A DNA stretch of 64,000 nucleotides from Arenicola marina (lineage: Eukaryota; Annelida; Polychaeta; Arenicolidae): the NCBI GenBank assembly GCA_964019135.1, contig OZ025250.1, positions 54,559,357 to 54,623,356 on the forward strand, in the 5' to 3' direction. The notes beneath the pieces are model-generated. The model had not been told where the DNA came from and searched no databases. It saw nothing but the letters and a program-made list of their open reading frames with translations. Positions 1-20,619 of this stretch are shown one piece after another; position 1 is the first letter of the stretch, and each line of letters starts with the position of its first letter. A program made the position numbers and the translations under genes.

Positions 1-108
1 CCATATTGACCGTACACACATTCCTGGTCGCCGTCCACCAAACCCAGCTTACTGCGTGCAGTGCAGATTGAGTGAGACCTTGTAGTGCATATTGTCTTGT
101 TGCTACCG

Positions 109-365
109 GGGGCCGGCCCGGTAGGTCAGTGGGTTAGAGCGTTCGTCCTGGGTGCTCTGGCTACCCGATGACCTCACGGCACGTCGGTCGATGGTTCGAG
201 CCCCGCTGTGGCCATGTATGTGTGGTCGCAGGATAAAGATCCCATATCCTTCTTCGCAAAGTGTAGAGGGTTATCCATGGCTTCACTCTCCCTTCCTTCT
301 CCCATTGACGCGACATGACCGAAAGTGGTTGAAGCGTCCTGAATATACAACCTTGTTGTTACCTG
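109..365 (+). mobile_element. tRNA-derived SINE, family 1 (arm A)
   Basis: The head looks like a tRNA with an A-box-like TCAGTGGGTTAGAGCG and a B box GGTTCGAGCCCC about 65 bases later. It is followed by a non-tRNA body ending near CGTCCTGAATATACAACC. The same body recurs at 4453-4675, 49948-50170, 53172-53431 and 57630-57880. It lies in the last intron of kinase module 1. The copy at 53172-53431 sits at the equivalent place in arm B, so the insertion predates the inverted duplication. Confidence 0.75.
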
Positions 366-1452
366 GTTGTGGTTGCTTATTCACTACATGTTGTTTGACA
401 ATATTATGACAACTTAACAAGCCTGTTATTCATTATGCACGTCATATGTGTAACTTTGCACTCGTAACCTGTAATCAAAACTTTTCATTCAAACATTTCA
501 GAATCGAACGCAGAAAGCTGTTTGACTGTATATGGCGATAAAAAGAAGGATGTGGTTTCAGGCATATTTTGCCCAAATCAATATTCGTCCGGAAAATTTA
601 TCTTGGCCTAAATTAGCCCTCGTGTGCAAAAAAAATTGCCTAAAACCACAATGCTTTCATATTTTTCTTACAAATCATGATCATGATGTCGTTTTCCTAG
701 CTAACCTACATCGGCGTTGCTGCATTGTGTCGCTTTACGGAGTGCCACCATGCGGTGGAGAATGAAGCAGGTGTAATAGGGCTGTACAGTTCTCGCGGGT
801 TCTATATCCGGTTTAGATCTTCTGGGCACCAACAAAAAACACGTGCTCTTAGAACGAGTGCGCATCACGCTGGTGCCATGCTACAGCTGTGTGACGAGCA
901 ATCATTGTAGTCAACGTTTGAGTGTTGGGAACCGAATGGCTGCGGTTTGTGCGTGAAAAATCGAGTGGGTGTGAAACTATTTTTGGTTCGCTTTGGTCCA
1001 GGAATTGCTTGTTATCAAATCATAATATAGTTAAAGATAAGACATTTATCTCTCCATAATGCCTGTGGTCCGTTCGATGAGAGTGGTGGAAGCGTTGTGT
1101 TTACGTGTTATGTTATGTGTTAACACATTAGATCGCCTGACGATGACAGTCACTCATAAGACAACCACATTCTGATTTATCAACTGCCTAACCGCTCATA
1201 TATTACATAAATCTACTCGGGTGGTTATAATTCTTATATGCACAGAACTTCAGTTGTTAGTTGTGCATCCAATGTCAGCAGCCGATCTTGTGTGTGAAGT
1301 GAGTGAAGGCAAACAATCGGAAGGTAGGTCGCACGTACAGGCCGTTGATGCTAAGCATTGATGTAGAGCATTTAAGTAACCCTGTCTCGTAGGGTCTCGA
1401 TAAGATCCCGTAGCGACCGTACAGCCTTATGACCCCCAATACCTGTCTCCAG

Positions 1453-1628
1453 GCTTAACCAACTTGGACGTGGTGAAGATGATGACATCTGGCAAGCTAC
1501 ATGTGAAGCCAGCAGAATGTCCCGACGACCTGTATTCCATAATGGTGACATGTTGGGCTACGGACCCGGAGAACAGGCCTAGCTTCCGTCAATTGGCGGC
1601 GAGAATGGCGTCGCTGCGGCACAGGTAA
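1453..1628 (+). CDS. Kinase module 1, last exon (arm A): C-terminal part of tyrosine kinase domain
   Basis: After the acceptor CTGTCTCCAG the exon encodes GLTNLDVVKMMTSG and then the CWATDPENRPSF signature of the C-terminal helices of protein tyrosine kinases. The entry phase is 1, matching exon 53550-53678 of arm B. The frame ends in RHR followed by TAA at 1626-1628. That TAA is embedded in AG|GTAACT, a strong splice donor after base 1624. If the donor is used, translation continues in phase into the exon at 2770. The earlier exons of this module are left of the window. The arm B exon is the same length and differs at 7 of about 58 residues. Whether the stop or the donor is used cannot be decided from sequence alone. 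Confidence 0.8.
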
Positions 1629-2769
1629 CTGGCGAGAGAAAGGACCTCTGTTAGGGCCAAAAAAAGTCATAGTGACGAAAACGTCACACGTTCTGAGCCA
1701 TCTAGAAGTAAATGTACAGTTTCACAATGTGCCTCGATCGTCGTGTCTATTGACGGAGCTATGAAAATATGAGGTAGCAACTTTTCAGTTTCAGATATAT
1801 TTAAATGCTTTCATAAATGATAGCATATCGGGTATCACTCCCCCCCCCCCACCGCCATCCAGCCCTCAGAACCTTCTACTTTCCGAAACCTTAGATTTTC
1901 TTATTTGCACCCAAGGGTTCTCCAAGAGATCTCCAAATTGTCAACAAACCACTCCCTTAGCCCCGAGTGGCCCCGCCCCGTCTCCTTCAGAAACGTCACT
2001 CGTGGTTGTGTGAGCGATAACCGGGATGGTTGAAGTCAAAGTTAAAACTGTATATTTCATTCTAACAAGGGATGACGCTTTGGTCACTATGATGTTATGG
2101 CTTCCAACAGACGTCTATGAGAGTGTGTACTCGTGATGTGCATGACGTGGCAACATGGAGTGCCCACCCTGACAGATGCCGTCCAATTTCAAAATATTAT
2201 TATTAGGCTTATTAACTTGGTGGTACTTGAGAATATATCGTTGTGCATAATATTTAGAAATGTAAATTTTACTTAAAGCTACCAATGCAGCAATTTGTCG
2301 CCTACATTATGATTGTCAAGGTGTTTGGAGAAACGTCCTGGCCCCATTGTGTGACTGTGTAAATGTTAAATCTATGCAACGTAGATATGTTATAATGCAA
2401 AAACGAAATTGATGCAATGCACACGAAAGTCACACTTTTCCGCACGCGATGCACCAGTTTGGTCCGAACCATGTTGCTTCACATTATCATAACAGCTTTC
2501 AAAGCTTGTTATGCATCATGCACATCATGTGTGTACCTCTGCACTCGTAACCTTAGGAGATCAGTTCCATTCAAAACATTTCAGAAGCGACAGCAAAAAG
2601 TTATGTGACTGTATATGACGACGAAATTGAAGTACGAAAAAGACTATGTACACCTACCGACATTTTGTATCGTTCCAATATCTACCATGTGCTAAGGTTT
2701 TGCAATGAACAATATTTGTCAGTTGCCTAATATGTAGAATATTTATATACATGTTTTTTTGTGATACAG
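1629..2769 (+). other. Spacer or intron between kinase modules 1 and 2 (arm A)
   Basis: No coding exon was seen. There is no AATAAA or ATTAAA on the + strand here. It begins with a good donor (GTAACT) and ends with a polypyrimidine tract and acceptor (TTTTTTTGTGATACAG). Bases 2470-2620 resemble 385-540 in the preceding intron, a trace of an older repeat or tandem duplication. Confidence 0.5.
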
Positions 2770-11601
<8,832 letters not shown>

Positions 11602-11610
11602 AAGAAGCGT

Positions 11611-11700
11611 TACTGTCCCAGGGAGGCCGCTACGGGTCGGCACTGTCCCAGGGAGGCCGCTACGGGTCGGCACTGTCCCAGGGAGGCCTCTACTGGTCGG
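11611..11700. repeat. 30-bp tandem repeat, 3 copies, in the 3' UTR
   Basis: Three 30-bp units (core CTGTCCCAGGGAGGCC) start ten bases after the module 2 stop codon. They are absent from arm B at the same place. No function is evident. Confidence 0.9.
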
Positions 11701-12484
11701 CGACATCGGCATTAACTGTTACATATCGTCGACTTCGACCGATGTCTTTTTGACGGTGTCTTTCACAATTCCGGGTCACGAACATGTGTTTGTAAGATAT
11801 CTGTGACAGGTATGCAAATGTAAATTACCATTATATGCTTGAGAATTAATCTTTATATATATATACATGAACATGCAGCAGTGTCATATGTACATATGTC
11901 ACATGTAATCGGCGTCATCTGGTATAAATAAGTTGGTGATCGGACTGCGGCGAATATTCCTTTAGCAACCCGGGTGACTGAAAGGTCGTGGGTTCATGCC
12001 CCGACTTTTCGAAGGAAGCCGGGGCCGGTATATCACACAACCAGGTGTACTTTGGTTGATTGGCATCCAGCCGTCTGCCTAAGATTATGGGTTTGCCGCT
12101 TTTGTTGTGGTTTAAGTAATACGATGTGGGCCATTTAGACCTGATTAACCACCCTCGTTTTTGAGCACCTGCTGAGATTCACACATTCCACACATAGTGT
12201 AAACGGCCACCGGCAAGTGGAAGTGGCGCTCTAGACGCTTCTGTTGTCAGATATAGTTTGGGCTAGGACGCCCCCTGTCGGTGGGACCGGTAAACAACAT
12301 GTGGGCACACGTTCATGACGTTTCACAACAGGCACAAGTTTTCATTTTTGTAGTGGGCAAATTCAAGAAGTTTTGTTTTGGCCATTGGGAGATAATTGGT
12401 GTTGGATAATGTGGGTTTATAGTTTGTTATATATGAAACTTAACGCTTAAGATTTGTGTTCTTATACGCAAAATCGACATTTAA

Positions 12485-12490
12485 AATAAA
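12485..12490 (+). promoter_or_regulatory. Possible polyadenylation signal AATAAA
   Basis: First AATAAA I found downstream of the module 2 stop. It would give a 3' UTR of about 0.9 kb. Only the motif supports it. Confidence 0.25.
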
Positions 12491-13620
12491 AACAGCTCGA
12501 TGTGCAACTGTACTAAATGAGCAACTGAGCGGCTATTATGTTATATATGGTAGCCTCTTGTAGCATTAGGTTTGTGCATTGGCTTCTAATTGGATACATT
12601 ATCACTTACATGTACACGTCTACGTTTAATCCTTGGAGATGGTGAGGTCATGTGTCACCACGATTGGTCTTGGTTAGGTGGTTAAAAACCACAACAATGT
12701 TAATTCATAGCTAATGCTAACCGAAAATACCAGGCAGTTGTCTTAACGGTGTTATGACTAGGTGTTGGCAATGTACAGTGGCACATTTTATTATCAAGAT
12801 GTTATCTTACTCAAGCATTTACGATTCATATAATCGATATTGCAGGGGCGGAGCTAGTGTCTGTTTGGAGGGAGGGGTAGGGGACACCTACTAAACAAGT
12901 ATGGGCACCCCCCCCTTTTGTAATGGGACCATAGTCTACTTCTTTCATCCCAAATTATTGAACCTACCCAATGTGAACCCCACGACTAGCCGTTGTTTAC
13001 AGTGGTTGTTATTATTGGCATCCGCTAAGTGTCACGGTGCAATCAGCCGAGCCGAGCTGAGTTGAGGTGAGCTAGCAGATGTTGTCAGAACTTGCCAGTT
13101 GCACGTGAATTGCCAGTTGCATGGAATGCATGTGAATGATAACCTCCAAGGGGCGGGGCTAGATGATAAAGCTCAGAATACATGTATATGGAAATTCGAC
13201 AGTTGTCGATTGTATACATTTTTCATGCCGTCTATAACTGTCATGCCTTTGCTGCAGCAGGTGTAATATATATATGTTTAGTGGTGCAGGATAGATATTA
13301 CAAAGGACAAAATATATAGGCCGATGGATGATTTAGTTAAAACATCAGTGTTAGATTCCGCATATCGCTTTTCAGGGGGCGATGTTTGCGGGGAAGTTAT
13401 ACGTAATGATTGACCCTTGTGTGGTGATTCAGAAAACAAGACTGCCAAAATGTTTACATCGGTCAACAGCACTTGTGCTAATGTTTTTTTGTTAACTTTT
13501 ACATACTAACGTTAAATAAAACTGTATCTCATTTTATCTTCACTTCACTTCTCTTCACTTCACTTCACTTCACCAAATAAACGTCCTTAATGTTGCCGAA
13601 TGCACTCCACCTCTTTACTA
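12491..13620. other. Gene-poor DNA across the arm A breakpoint
   Basis: Nothing coding was recognised. Homology to arm B stops near 13008. A short TTCAC microsatellite lies at 13540-13573. Confidence 0.5.
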
Positions 13621-13621
13621 T

Positions 13622-13850
13622 GTAGCTTGTCATAGAGCCTATGACTCGTGTCATCGCTTTACTATATAGCTTGCCATAGAGCCTATGGCTCGTGTCACCC
13701 CTTTACCATATAACCTGTCATAGAGCCTAAGGCTCGTGTCACTCCTTTACCATATAACTTGCCATAGAGCCTATGGCTCGTGTCACCCCTTTACCATATA
13801 ACTTGTCATAGAACCTATGGCTCGTGTCACCCCTTTACTATATAGCTTGT
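13622..13850. repeat. About 45-bp tandem repeat (contig 1 end)
   Basis: Five imperfect units with core CATAGAGCCTATGGCTCGTG and TTTACCATATAACTTG. Repeated as 15540-15758 across the gap. Confidence 0.85.
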
Positions 13851-15339
13851 ACGTCGTCCGTCGCCTGAACATGTCCACCGCGGGGCGTGTGGATTGTGAT
13901 CGCCGTCCAGCAGTCTGACAGAGGCGGTATGTCACTGGCACTCCAGCTCGGATCTCCGCCTGGCTCACTCAGTTCCAGGTCTAGATACCTCCACGAATGC
14001 AAATATACTGTTCCAGTATTTATTAATAAAGACACTTTAAAGTCCTTGATACAGAATATTAAACAATCCACACTGCACGGCTAATCCGAAACAAAACTAT
14101 ACACTATTCCGGTTACATCCTGACCCTGTGACCTCTCTCCTCTAATAAATGTACACTTGATATAACCAACTTCACAGCTATCTCACCATAAAGATATGGC
14201 TGAGAAACCAGACTCTGAAATCGAACTCACTAAAGCCGCGGCTACTGCGGCAAGCTTGTAGCAAGTAGGATCCCTGGAGTCTTCCTCACTGGTAACTAAT
14301 AGCACCCTACAATAAATAATAGCACCCTATATTAACTAATAGCACCCTACTGTAACTCATGGCACCTCACAGAACCTCACAGTAACTAATAGCACCCTAC
14401 ATTAACTAACAGCACCCTATAGTAACTAATAACACCCTACAGTAACTAATAGCACCCTACGGAACCTCACAGCACCTCACAGAACCTCATAGCACCTCAC
14501 AGTAACTCGTACGAAAGGAAAACACCTTGCATATAAAGAATATGACTAAGAAACCAGTCTCAGGAATCACACTCACTACAGCCGCGGCTACTGCGGCAAG
14601 CTTATAGCAAGCATGACCCCTGGGGTCTGCAGCAACTTCTGTCTCTGTGTCTGTGGCTCTTCCTGTCCGTCTGTGGCCTCCCGATGCACCTCTATTTATA
14701 CCAGCCTGATCCCCAAGCCTCCTCCAGGCTCTCCCAGCCAAAAAGCGATAATCAAAGTAACTCTATACCTACGTTTGAAAATAGAACTAAAATACGACTG
14801 GCTACACTTCAAAGTCCTGGAGAAACCTGCTAAATAACCTACATAAACAGATAGCTAAACTGTTCATAAAGATACTCACGTTAAAAACCTGTAATCCTCT
14901 ATTCTTCTTTATCTAGACTTTCTCTCTTTCTGTTTCCTCTTCTGGTGGAATTTACAAACCCAATCTCACCCACGCCCCCTACCGAGCTACCGTCCTACTT
15001 CCTGCCCTGTAACCCTAACTCCCCCTAGCGAGTGCTCTTCTACCTATCCTGACCTACGCTGCCGCTATTTGCTAGATGGCGCCACTAAACCTGTAAGTCG
15101 GCGCGAAGAGGGGCCTGGCCCTTTAATATCACAATTATATCACGCACCCGCCCTTCTTCTGTATGCGGGGAGGTCTCATCGTGACCTGGGAATAAATATT
15201 TTCTCCGTGATCTGGCAACACAAGTCTCCGTTGCACCCCCCCCCCCACCCCCACCCGTTATATATAGAGAGCCATAAAGGGATACGTATAACTGTACCGA
15301 TAAATAGATAAGATATATATATGCGCGTAGCCCCGAAAT
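13632..15339. repeat. Contig-end duplicate, left copy (1708 bp)
   Basis: Matches 15540-17247 base for base at a constant offset of 1908. I saw only two or three substitutions (for example near 13985 and 14404) and no indels. It contains a 45-bp repeat, two related blocks with GCCGCGGCTACTGCGGCAAG and an AACTAATAGCACCCTAC-type repeat. Most likely the same genomic sequence assembled at the ends of two contigs. Confidence 0.9.
14288..14510. repeat. Short tandem repeat of AACTAATAGCACCCTAC type
   Basis: About ten imperfect 18-20 bp units; the same array recurs at 16196-16418. The flanking GCCGCGGCTACTGCGGCAAG blocks (about 14235 and 14581) form a longer direct repeat of about 350 bp. Confidence 0.8.
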
Positions 15340-15539
15340 NNNNNNNNNNNNNNNNNNNNNNNNNNNNNNNNNNNNNNNNNNNNNNNNNNNNNNNNNNNNN
15401 NNNNNNNNNNNNNNNNNNNNNNNNNNNNNNNNNNNNNNNNNNNNNNNNNNNNNNNNNNNNNNNNNNNNNNNNNNNNNNNNNNNNNNNNNNNNNNNNNNNN
15501 NNNNNNNNNNNNNNNNNNNNNNNNNNNNNNNNNNNNNNN
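15340..15539. other. Assembly gap 1 (200 N)
   Basis: Exactly 200 N, a conventional scaffolding spacer. Because the flanking contigs overlap by 1708 bp, no sequence need be missing here. Confidence 0.97.
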
Positions 15540-17247
15540 ATAGAGCCTATGACTCGTGTCATCGCTTTACTATATAGCTTGCCATAGAGCCTATGGCTCG
15601 TGTCACCCCTTTACCATATAACCTGTCATAGAGCCTAAGGCTCGTGTCACTCCTTTACCATATAACTTGCCATAGAGCCTATGGCTCGTGTCACCCCTTT
15701 ACCATATAACTTGTCATAGAACCTATGGCTCGTGTCACCCCTTTACTATATAGCTTGTACGTCGTCCGTCGCCTGAACATGTCCACCGCGGGGCGTGTGG
15801 ATTGTGATCGCCGTCCAGCAGTCTGACAGAGGCGGTATGTCACTGGCACTCCAGCTCGGATCTCCGCCTGGCTCACTCAGTTCCAGGTCTAGAGACCTCC
15901 ACGAATGCAAATATACTGTTCCAGTATTTATTAATAAAGACACTTTAAAGTCCTTGATACAGAATATTAAACAATCCACACTGCACGGCTAATCCGAAAC
16001 AAAACTATACACTATTCCGGTTACATCCTGACCCTGTGACCTCTCTCCTCTAATAAATGTACACTTGATATAACCAACTTCACAGCTATCTCACCATAAA
16101 GATATGGCTGAGAAACCAGACTCTGAAATCGAACTCACTAAAGCCGCGGCTACTGCGGCAAGCTTGTAGCAAGTAGGATCCCTGGAGTCTTCCTCACTGG
16201 TAACTAATAGCACCCTACAATAAATAATAGCACCCTATATTAACTAATAGCACCCTACTGTAACTCATGGCACCTCACAGAACCTCACAGTAACTAATAG
16301 CACCCTACAGTAACTAACAGCACCCTATAGTAACTAATAACACCCTACAGTAACTAATAGCACCCTACGGAACCTCACAGCACCTCACAGAACCTCATAG
16401 CACCTCACAGTAACTCGTACGAAAGGAAAACACCTTGCATATAAAGAATATGACTAAGAAACCAGTCTCAGGAATCACACTCACTACAGCCGCGGCTACT
16501 GCGGCAAGCTTATAGCAAGCATGACCCCTGGGGTCTGCAGCAACTTCTGTCTCTGTGTCTGTGGCTCTTCCTGTCCGTCTGTGGCCTCCCGATGCACCTC
16601 TATTTATACCAGCCTGATCCCCAAGCCTCCTCCAGGCTCTCCCAGCCAAAAAGCGATAATCAAAGTAACTCTATACCTACGTTTGAAAATAGAACTAAAA
16701 TACGACTGGCTACACTTCAAAGTCCTGGAGAAACCTGCTAAATAACCTACATAAACAGATAGCTAAACTGTTCATAAAGATACTCACGTTAAAAACCTGT
16801 AATCCTCTATTCTTCTTTATCTAGACTTTCTCTCTTTCTGTTTCCTCTTCTGGTGGAATTTACAAACCCAATCTCACCCACGCCCCCTACCGAGCTACCG
16901 TCCTACTTCCTGCCCTGTAACCCTAACTCCCCCTAGCGAGTGCTCTTCTACCTATCCTGACCTACGCTGCCGCTATTTGCTAGATGGCGCCACTAAACCT
17001 GTAAGTCGGCGCGAAGAGGGGCCTGGCCCTTTAATATCACAATTATATCACGCACCCGCCCTTCTTCTGTATGCGGGGAGGTCTCATCGTGACCTGGGAA
17101 TAAATATTTTCTCCGTGATCTGGCAACACAAGTCTCCGTTGCACCCCCCCCCCCACCCCCACCCGTTATATATAGAGAGCCATAAAGGGATACGTATAAC
17201 TGTACCGATAAATAGATAAGATATATATATGCGCGTAGCCCCGAAAT
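15540..17247. repeat. Contig-end duplicate, right copy (1708 bp)
   Basis: Second copy of 13632-15339. Open frames in it are shadows of those in the first copy and none is convincing. Confidence 0.9.
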
Positions 17248-17273
17248 AGTTGAGGAACCCGTGGGTGGAGGCT

Positions 17274-17318
17274 GTAGGGGGAGGGGAGGGGGAGGGGGAG
17301 GGGGAGGGGGAGGGGGAG
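17274..17318. repeat. GGGGGA microsatellite, potential G-quadruplex
   Basis: Runs of GGGGGA repeated about seven times directly after the duplicated contig end. The G-runs could form a quadruplex on the + strand. Confidence 0.8.
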
Positions 17319-17979
17319 TCCAGTTTCCAGTGTCGATTTTTCCAAATTATCAGTGTCGACTGTCACTTATGTTACGACGTTCGGCGTCGTTTTTTTCAGT
17401 TCAGTCTGTTTTTTTCTCCAAACTCTGATATCCATCAGATACTCAGCCTATAGAGCAACCTATAAAATCTAACACAGTGGTTTCGCCTCACTTGGTGTAT
17501 CGCTGGCGGGAAAATCGCCGTGATTATTTTAACCGTGGAGTAAATGAGCGTATGACCACTGTATTTATAGATAGCTTCAACGAAAATTATCGGGGAATGC
17601 GGAAAATGTAGTAAATTTAATATTAGATATTCTTTATCGTAGTGGTAGCAGTATGCGCCAAACAAAAAGTGTCCCCAAGGTCAGTAGCACATGTTCACAG
17701 CCAGAATGGTGCGATAGAGACTGCGAGAGAACGAAGTGTAGCAAACGAGACGCACTTGGTTTGATGCGCCGGGTAGACTCACCGGAGGCTGTAACCGCAT
17801 ATAGAACTGCACGTAGGTTTTTTTAAAATGTCTGCAGAGCAAAGAAACATCAGTTCGCGCGCGCACTACAGCAAAAATTTATCGATACCAGTACAGATTG
17901 CAGTGCTTTTTGGAAATGTATTAAGAACCTTCAGGATAGAAAGGAGAACCGCTATAGTATTCCGGCTGAGAGTTGGAAA

Positions 17980-19056
17980 GTGTATTTCCAAGCCTTATTA
18001 AATGACTCTATTGGTCAAACTAACGTGGAGTTCCAGACAGAATTAAAAACCTTTCTGTCCGGCCATGATGAGAATTGTATTACTTGTCAAGAGGGCATGG
18101 ATAGGGATAATCTAAATAGACTATTTAATGCATGTCAAGTCCTCCAGTGTATACAGGAACTACCAAACGGAAAAGCCTCGGGGTATGACGGTTTACCCAA
18201 TAAAATGTTTAAAGCAGTAGCATACCAGTTGACACCTTACATAGTTCGTCTTTTTAACTTAATATTTCAGACTGGTAAATTTCCAGAAAGCTGGTGCCAA
18301 GCTCTAATTCTCCCTCTTCATAAGAAAGGTTCAATGACTGACATGAATAACTACAGAGTTATATCGCTCTTATCGTCATTTAGCAAGCTATTCACAAAAC
18401 TACTAAATAATAGGCTAACCGAATGGGTTGATCGAAATGGCCTGCGTTCAGAGGAACAGGCAGAGTATAGGAAGGGCTATTCTACCATCGACCAGATGTT
18501 TGTTCTCCAATCAATTATTCAGAACTATTTATCTAGAGAAAAGGGGAGATGCTATGTAGCTTTTGTCGACTTTTCAAAAGCCTTTGACAGTATTCCACAT
18601 AGTTCCTTATGGTATAGCTTAATTGGTAAAGGTATGCACGGCAATGTAATAAATGTAATTCGGTCCATGTATGGCAATTTGAAAGCATGCGTTAAAACGC
18701 GAGATGGATTAACAACTTATTTTGGATGCACGAATGGAACCCGTCAGGGATGTATGTTAAGCCCCCTTTTACTTGCGTTGTATATTGAGGAATATGTGAC
18801 GATGCTCAAATCTGCACATTGTCCTGGAATTTTCATCAATGATGGTGCACCCAATATTATTACGTTAATGTTTGCAGATGATTTGGCTAACTGCGCTGAT
18901 ACTGTCGGTAGGTTTCAGAAGAGCCTAGATATCTTAGAAACGTTCTGTGACAAGTGGGGTTTAAAGGTGAACATGGATAAAACCAGAGTACTAGTATTCA
19001 GAAGAGGTGGTATTGTTATGGCCAACGAAAAGTGGTTCTTTAAAGGTAAGAAATAG
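17980..19056 (+). pseudogene. LINE 1 reverse transcriptase core
   Basis: 358-residue open frame of an RNA-templated DNA polymerase. It shows GKASGYDGLPNKMF, YRKGYSTIDQ, CYVAFVDFSKAFDSIPH (first catalytic Asp), NGTRQGCMLSPLL and TLMFADDLANC. FADD replaces the usual YADD of this enzyme class. The open frame extends upstream to about 17856. It stops at 19054-19056 through a one-base indel, after which the continuation (YLGIVFTSTRSW) is found in the next frame. Confidence 0.85.
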
Positions 19057-19061
19057 CTGTT

Positions 19062-19661
19062 GTTTCATCCTATAAATATTTAGGTATTGTCTTTACAAGT
19101 ACACGTAGCTGGTCTAAAGCTGTAGCAACGTTAGCTGCACAAGCCAACAGAGCGTTGTCTAGCATCTACCAGTTAGCCAAGAAAACACACGGTCTCCCTG
19201 TAGATATAGCCTTTACTTTATTTGACAGAATAATCACTCCAATATTAACATACGGCTCTGAAATATGGGGGGTTAAAGAGTATAAGGTAATCGAAAAAGT
19301 TCAAGTTAGATTTTGCAAACGACCCTTGGGGCTTCCTGCTCACACGGCTGATGCAGCTGCCTTAGGTGAATGCGGCAGGTACCCGCTAGCAAAGATTTAT
19401 CATGTAAGATGCATTAAATACTGGTTAAAGTTATTAAGAATGAGTGACGACAGATATGCCAATTGTTGTTATGTCATGTTAACGCTACTAGATGAAAATA
19501 ACAGAATAACTTGGGTTACCTCAATAAGAGAATTGTTAAATAAATACAATTTTAATGACACATGGCAAAATCAAACAACAGTCATTGAAGGTAGTTTCTT
19601 GACCGATTTCGCTCCAAAACTAGACCATGGTCTATGCAGGCACGAAACCAGAGTCGCTTAA
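19062..19661 (+). pseudogene. LINE 1 thumb/linker region, shifted frame
   Basis: Starts with KYLGIVFTSTRSW and contains LTYGSEIWG, a motif downstream of the RT core in Jockey/CR1/L2-type elements. It is broken from the upstream RT by a single-base frameshift and from the downstream part by a second one near 19645. Confidence 0.8.
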
Positions 19662-20053
19662 GCGTGTACTGTACCTTCAAAGATAGCCTTCAACTGGAAT
19701 CATATTTGTGTAAAGTTAATATTGTTAAACTACGAGAGGCGCTTTGTCGATTCCGCTGTTATGCACATAAGCTTTCTGTCAAGTTGGGACGTCGCGATGG
19801 CACCCTACTAGCAGACAGGCTTTGTACCTACTGCCAGGGAATCGGTGTTACCGTTATCGAGGATGAATTTCATGTTTTGTTGTGTTGTACCAAGTTTGCG
19901 GATATTCGTAAAATATATATTGATTCTATATTTTGGAACCCTCCAACATTTGATCTCTTTCGGACCCTAATGTGTCATAATGATGTAACGACCCTGAGGA
20001 ATTTGGCAATGTGTATATATCTTATTGAAAATCGGCTCTGTTCCACCACGTAA
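19634..20053 (+). pseudogene. LINE 1 C-terminal zinc-knuckle region
   Basis: 139-residue frame with LCTYCQGIGVTVIEDEFHVL then LCC. This is the Cys-Cys-His-Cys region found near the C-terminus of many LINE ORF2 proteins. It ends at TAA 20051-20053, about 110 bp before the 3' tail. Confidence 0.75.
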
Positions 20054-20169
20054 ATGTATGTTTCTCAAAATACTGCGCACCATGCAAACTGTTTGTATAA
20101 TTATATGTTGTGTCATTTGGGCCTTAAGGCCTTCAAGACCAAATAAACCACAACCAACCAACTACTCCG

Positions 20170-20262
20170 TGATATGCCTGTGTCGCTCAGTTGGTTAGAG
20201 CGCTCGCATTGAGCGCTCTGGTCACCTGAGAGCCTAACGGCACGGAGAACAAGGGACAAGCA
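20170..20262 (+). mobile_element. tRNA-like SINE head, family 1 related
   Basis: TGTCGCTCAGTTGGTTAGAG and GAGAGCCTAACGGCAC match the head of the family 1 SINEs (compare 57640-57710). The body is missing. It lies immediately 3' of the LINE 1 tail. Confidence 0.5.
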
Positions 20263-20612
20263 GGCAGTCAGCGGCGACTGCAAGAGCACCATGGGTACCA
20301 GCCAACACAAGGCGAGGAGGAAAGAAGTGCGTCGTTGGCCAACTGGGGGCGGTCACCAACTACGACAGGTGGAGTGAAGAGCATGGTTTGGGACACCCCG
20401 GAGCCGACCAACTGGGAACGGTTTACCGACTACGACAACAGAGGAGAAGCGCTTCGTTGGGGACACCCCGGAGCCGACAAATTGGGGGCGATCACCGACC
20501 TCAACAGTCTGGGGACCGCGACACGACGGGACTTCATCGAAGACACGTACCTGACCGTTTACCCAGACGGTGGCCCTAAAACAGCTGAGCACCCATTGCG
20601 AGGTAAATCATG
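20262..20612 (+). pseudogene. GC-rich coding-like segment with 70-bp internal repeat, unknown
   Basis: An open frame of about 110 residues ends at a donor-like CGAGGTAAAT near 20602. Two copies of GGACACCCCGGAGCCGAC lie 70 bp apart (20391 and 20461) with a third degenerate copy before them. Seventy is not a multiple of three, so copies are read in different frames; the frame giving GHPGADKLGAITDLNSLG looks ancestral. I do not recognise a family. It may be a decayed exon or transposon fragment. Confidence 0.35.
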
Positions 20613-20619
20613 TTAGTAA

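Larger units (their letters stand above)
17460..20163 (+). mobile_element. LINE 1: non-LTR retrotransposon, 5'-truncated and frameshifted
   Basis: Coding-like sequence runs from about 17470 to 20053 in several frames. Upstream pieces read YRWRENRRDYFNRGVNER and WCDRDCERTKCSKRDALG, typical of the region before the reverse transcriptase. The RT core lies at 17980-19056 and the C-terminal zinc-knuckle region at 19634-20053. The 3' end finishes in AACCAACCAAC rather than poly(A), as in CR1/L2/Jockey-type elements. No endonuclease domain was found, so the element is 5'-truncated. The exact clade is undetermined. Confidence 0.8.

Noticed and set aside
119-215. Functional tRNA gene
   Set aside because: A and B boxes are present, but no proper cloverleaf could be drawn by eye and the same sequence recurs with a common non-tRNA body, so it is a SINE.
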